The position numbers were made by a program, and so were the translations under genes. Below, piece by piece: positions 27,220 to 29,646 of a stretch of 29,646 nucleotides of DNA. Where the stretch lies: the NCBI GenBank assembly GCA_025363495.1, contig JANYDR010000483.1:1-29646 (forward strand). The letters are read 5' to 3'. Below the pieces are notes generated by a model, which did not search any database, was not told the DNA's origin, and was given only the letters and a program-made list of their open reading frames with translations. Origin of the DNA: Cyclobacteriaceae bacterium (GTDB lineage Bacteria > Bacteroidota > Bacteroidia > Cytophagales > Cyclobacteriaceae). Within the stretch, counting starts at the first letter, position 1. Each line of letters begins with the position of its first letter.

Positions 27220-27418
27220 TACAAAGGGTTTACGAGGAGCGGTGGCCGGGCGGAAAAGCGGGGTGGTGTGATGGCACTGTGGGGGGAAGCTTTTTTCCGC
27301 CTTGATTTTTTTGGTTCTTTTTGTGTCGAAGACAAAAAGAACAAAGAAAAAATAATCTGATGAATCTAAAGGTCCTGATAAACTAAGCTCGATTGATATG
27401 TTGAGTTCGAAATATAGT
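27220..27418. repeat. ~200 bp intergenic direct repeat, copy 2
   Basis: The second copy, in the same orientation, with the same ends and the same stem-loop (27314-27324 with 27332-27342; loop GTCGAAG against ATCGAAG in copy 1). By eye most of the two copies align, and the main difference is an inner segment of ~12-20 bp. It ends 37 bp before the stop codon of the lipoprotein gene. Confidence 0.85.
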
Positions 27419-27454
27419 AATAGGGTCTTGGAATCTGTGGGAACTGCCTTTGAA

Positions 27455-28213
27455 TCAAAACCCATCCCCCTCCTCCTTCTTCGGATCTTTCTTAGGAACG
27501 GGTTTCTTCAATGGAGTTTCCGTCGGTTTGCTCTTCTTGAACAACCCTCCCTTCTTCTTCGGCTGATCGGGACTATTCACATCTGTCAGGTTAGTCTTAG
27601 GGGGAGCGGTTACTGTAGTCCCCGTCGAATCAGTCTTCTCCTTCTTCTTGAATAAATTTTTAAGACCCTGAATGAAGCCCACCTTTTCTTTTTTAGCCCC
27701 CGTTGTCTTAGCCGCTTTCTTCTTCTCTGAATTGTTTTCCATTGCGGCCCGAACATCGGGCAGCACAAGCATTTCACGGAAATACCACATGTAAAGATCC
27801 TGATCCAGATTGAATTTCTCTTTGGTTTTAGTGATCGCATACGTGCTATCACCAGGTTCAATTTTCTTTGCAGCGTTAGTGCTGTCGTCTACTACATCAC
27901 GTTCCGCAAGAAGAAGATCGGGGTCCTTATCGACTTTCAATGAGTCAGGAATTTTAGGATAGATAGGCTTCATTTCCACCGTCTGCATTTTCCTGTATTT
28001 CTTCCGGTAGGACTCTGGCACAGCAATCAGGTATTTACTCTTGCTTGCCGTGTATATTTTAGGAGTAGAATCCTCTTTAAAGTAGCTGAACTTCTGACGA
28101 AGCGCCTCTTTATCATAAATAAACGAACTCTGATAAGCAGGGCAAGCCAGACGCTGGGTGCAAGCGCTGATCAAAAAAACTAAGACAACTAAGACAAGAA
28201 ACGCCCTGGTCAT
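27455..28213 (-). CDS. Small lipoprotein with Lys/Pro-rich tail, function unknown
   Basis: The start is ATG at 28213 rather than the TTG further out at 28231, giving 252 residues. Residues 1-18 form a lipoprotein signal (AFLVLVVLVFLISAC) with lipidation at Cys18. A second Cys follows in RLACPAYQSSF, a phrase I associate with a Bacteroidota-specific uncharacterised lipoprotein family. The middle (about 30-160) is polar with a conserved-looking YMWYFREML. The last ~90 residues are low-complexity, rich in Lys, Pro and Thr (KKKEKTDSTG, PKKKGGLFKK), and would be a flexible basic tail. No enzymatic motif is seen. It is separated from the YjbR gene by 101 bp and probably has its own promoter. Its 3' end faces the SRAP gene across the repeat-filled gap. 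Confidence 0.78.
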   Translation of the reverse strand: MTRAFLVLVVLVFLISACTQRLACPAYQSSFIYDKEALRQKFSYFKEDSTPKIYTASKSKYLIAVPESYRKKYRKMQTVEMKPIYPKIPDSLKVDKDPDLLLAERDVVDDSTNAAKKIEPGDSTYAITKTKEKFNLDQDLYMWYFREMLVLPDVRAAMENNSEKKKAAKTTGAKKEKVGFIQGLKNLFKKKEKTDSTGTTVTAPPKTNLTDVNSPDQPKKKGGLFKKSKPTETPLKKPVPKKDPKKEEGDGF

Positions 28214-28235
28214 GCGTGGATTAGAGTGCAATCAA

Positions 28236-28243
28236 CAAAATTA
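28236..28243 (-). promoter_or_regulatory. TAnnTTTG -7-like element for the lipoprotein gene
   Basis: On the minus strand this reads TAATTTTG, matching TAnnTTTG, and lies 22 bp upstream of the lipoprotein ATG. No -33 TTTG is clear at the normal spacing. Confidence 0.35.
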
Positions 28244-28314
28244 AAGAAATAACCCCAACTAATGCCGAAAAATGCATTTAAGTAACCATCATAACTATCT
28301 GGTTTTCAAGATAA

Positions 28315-28665
28315 TTAACTATTAAGTGCTAATTTTTCACTTTTAGTCAATTTTAAGACTACCAGGTCATATGAATTATCAATGAGCCCTTTTATTAACC
28401 TATCCGGAACTGAACCATGCATTACCACAGTCACCCAGTGCTTTTTATTCATGTGATATGCCGGTTTAATGAAGGAATACTTATCGCGCAGCTCAACGCC
28501 ATCCTCAGGCGCCACTTTTAAATTAATTCCTTCAAATGCCTCAACGTCGGTTAAAGCGAACATCTTTCCTATCACCTTAAATACCAGTGTATTGTTATCA
28601 AGAGGAAACTCTTCTGTCGCTCCTTTCTTTGATAAACAATACTCCCTGAATGACTCTATGTTCAC
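28315..28665 (-). CDS. MmcQ/YjbR family DNA-binding-like protein
   Basis: This is a 116-residue protein. FREYCLSKKGATEEFPLDNNTLVFKVIGKMFALTD and KHWVTVVMHGSVP are the usual YjbR/MmcQ landmarks, and the length matches the family. Members have a CyaY-like fold proposed to bind DNA; biological role unknown. The start is GTG at 28665. Its first bases overlap the TGA stop of the upstream gene (GTGA), and an in-frame stop four codons further up rules out a longer start. This overlap points to translational coupling within the ispG operon. Confidence 0.9.
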   Translation of the reverse strand: MNIESFREYCLSKKGATEEFPLDNNTLVFKVIGKMFALTDVEAFEGINLKVAPEDGVELRDKYSFIKPAYHMNKKHWVTVVMHGSVPDRLIKGLIDNSYDLVVLKLTKSEKLALNS

Positions 28666-28877
28666 TGAAAGAAACGTTTAGCGACAAGATAAATTATAGC
28701 CAGGAGGAAAACGATAATCGAAATTTTATTGATCCCATGCATAATTTTGATATTTACATTATCAGGTCGATTAGGGTCCTTCTTTCTAAAGAAATAACCT
28801 CCCACTTCTCCCAGTGAAAAGTAGTCCTTCCAACTCATTTTTTTCTTTTTAATCTCCTGATCCTGTTCATTTTCCAT
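28662..28877 (-). CDS. DUF6728-type small membrane protein
   Basis: This is a 71-residue protein. A polar N-terminus with KKKKMSWKDYFSLGEVGGYFFRKKDPNRPDN (about 11-41) is followed by HGINKISI and one hydrophobic segment (about 50-68) ending in KRFFQ. The YFFRKKDPNRP phrase is typical of a short uncharacterised Bacteroidota family (recalled as DUF6728). It is predicted to span the inner membrane once with the basic part in the cytoplasm. It starts 2 bp after the ispG stop and overlaps the YjbR start, so it belongs to that operon. Function unknown. Confidence 0.83.
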   Translation of the reverse strand: MENEQDQEIKKKKMSWKDYFSLGEVGGYFFRKKDPNRPDNVNIKIMHGINKISIIVFLLAIIYLVAKRFFQ

Positions 28878-28879
28878 GG

Positions 28880-29646
28880 CTACACTTTCTCAGTTAAATC
28901 AATCCAGTTTCCATCCTCCTGTATAAGACCTATCAATGCATCTACTGCTTGAGCTGCAGGAACGTTTCTCCTTACCACATCCTTACTTCTGTATAACGTA
29001 ATCCTGCCAGGGCCGGAACCAACGTATCCATAGTCGGCATCTGCCATCTCTCCCGGTCCGTTTACAATGCAACCCATAATGGCTATCTTGATTCCTTTCA
29101 GGTGATTAGTGCGTGACCTTATTTTTGCAGTGGTCTCTTGTAAGTCAAATAAGGTCCGGCCACAGGAAGGGCAGGAAATATATTCAGTTTTCGAAATACG
29201 GGTCCGGGTAGCCTGTAGAATGTTAAAGGCAGTCTCGTTTATTAGCTTATCAGAACCACAGTTCTCAGCAGCAATGAATGTTCCGTCGCCCAGACCATCC
29301 ATTAAGAGTCCTCCTATATCAGTGGCGGAATAAAGTTGCAGTCTTTCAGGAGTTAGATCACGATAAGCCCTGCCAATTATTACCGGTACATTGCAACCCT
29401 GTTCTATCAATTCCACAAATAATCTCCTTTGCTCAGCATACCCATGTTTGTTATAGGTATCTATTAAAAGAACGGCGGTAGCATCCGATTTAAGTTTTGC
29501 TATCAACTCGTGTGAAACATCTTTCAGGCAAGCATAAATAAAATTAAGTTTATCTGATACCTCCACTCCTTTTAAATAGTCACTGGCCTTTATAAAAGGA
29601 TAACTCCTTGATTGAGACTTATTTCGAAGCCACTGGGAGTGATTAT
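28880..29646 (-). CDS. ispG: 4-hydroxy-3-methylbut-2-enyl-diphosphate synthase, C-terminal part (5' end outside window)
   Basis: 254 residues of the C-terminal half are visible. The frame is open to the right edge (…QWLRNKSQSRSYPFIKASDYL…), so the GTG at 29566 is internal. IspG converts methylerythritol cyclodiphosphate to HMBPP in the MEP isoprenoid pathway using a 4Fe-4S cluster. The cluster ligands are present: ISCPSCGRTLFDLQ gives two Cys and MGCIVNGPGEMADADYG gives the third Cys and the Glu. The part before this (DKLNFIYACLKDVSHEL to DIGGLLMDGLGDG) is the insert domain found in the long plant- and Bacteroidota-type enzyme. Intact as far as seen. First visible gene of the minus-strand operon. 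Confidence 0.96.
   Translation of the reverse strand, partial: NHSQWLRNKSQSRSYPFIKASDYLKGVEVSDKLNFIYACLKDVSHELIAKLKSDATAVLLIDTYNKHGYAEQRRLFVELIEQGCNVPVIIGRAYRDLTPERLQLYSATDIGGLLMDGLGDGTFIAAENCGSDKLINETAFNILQATRTRISKTEYISCPSCGRTLFDLQETTAKIRSRTNHLKGIKIAIMGCIVNGPGEMADADYGYVGSGPGRITLYRSKDVVRRNVPAAQAVDALIGLIQEDGNWIDLTEKV

Larger units (their letters stand above)
26743..27454. other. Gene-free stretch of 712 bp between convergent genes
   Basis: No credible gene is seen. It holds two copies of a ~200 bp repeat and a separate stem-loop. Just after the first copy comes a piece near 27015-27045 (CCACAGATTGC, CACACAGATC) like intergenic sequence common in this phylum. Several short minus-strand ORFs cross the repeats, but their shared Lys/Pro-rich peptides come from the repeat itself. 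Confidence 0.75.

Noticed and set aside
26608..27465. Minus-strand small ORFs with shared Lys/Pro-rich peptides (PKKSRRKKA-type)
   Set aside because: They arise from the two DNA repeat copies and from the antisense of SRAP; no start signal, length constraint or known family.

Overview
The window looks like a piece of a Bacteroidota chromosome, most likely a gliding or T9SS-bearing member of the Cytophagales. The grounds are a giant surface protein ending in a type A T9SS sorting domain, TAnnTTTG-like promoter elements, the insert-domain form of IspG, a DUF6728-type protein, and weak Shine-Dalgarno signals with AT-rich spacers. I cannot name a species.

Layout. (1) Positions 1-9710, plus strand: five tightly packed genes with gaps of 25, 5, 5 and 6 bp. 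They encode an NTT/MFS-like membrane protein with HEAT repeats and a cyclic-nucleotide-binding-like domain (5' end outside the window), a protein with three TIR/DUF4062-like domains, a membrane-anchored STAND NTPase with coiled coil and WD40 repeats, an outer-membrane beta-barrel, and a beta-propeller-like lipoprotein. (2) Positions 9811-23379: one 4522-residue secreted adhesin-like protein. It contains a glycine-rich head, four ~107-residue tandem repeats, five ~280-residue modules, Ig/PKD-like domains, a degenerate Omp28-like domain and a T9SS C-terminal signal. A strong terminator follows. (3) Positions 23520-26742, plus strand: a TerC family membrane protein, a DinB/YfiT-like transferase, a YheT-like alpha/beta hydrolase and an unusual SRAP protein. 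Inverted intergenic repeats flank the DinB gene. (4) Positions 26743-27454: a gene-free stretch with two copies of a ~200 bp repeat. (5) Positions 27455-29646, minus strand: a basic lipoprotein, and an ispG - DUF6728 - YjbR operon whose ispG runs off the right edge.

How the genes may work together. The first five genes place one or more proteins in each compartment: surface or outer membrane (barrel, lipoprotein, possibly the adhesin), inner membrane (STAND-WD40, NTT-CNB) and cytoplasm (TIR-like). STAND NTPases are ligand-triggered switches and TIR domains are common NAD-consuming or signalling effectors. My inference is an envelope-sensing signalling cassette, possibly protective, possibly serving the neighbouring adhesin. 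The sequence does not prove this, and it is the best candidate here for an undescribed system.

The second notable item is the SRAP protein. Its start is fixed by an in-frame stop just upstream, yet it lacks the catalytic Cys2 and carries Thr where the active-site His is expected. The remaining genes are ordinary housekeeping or accessory genes.
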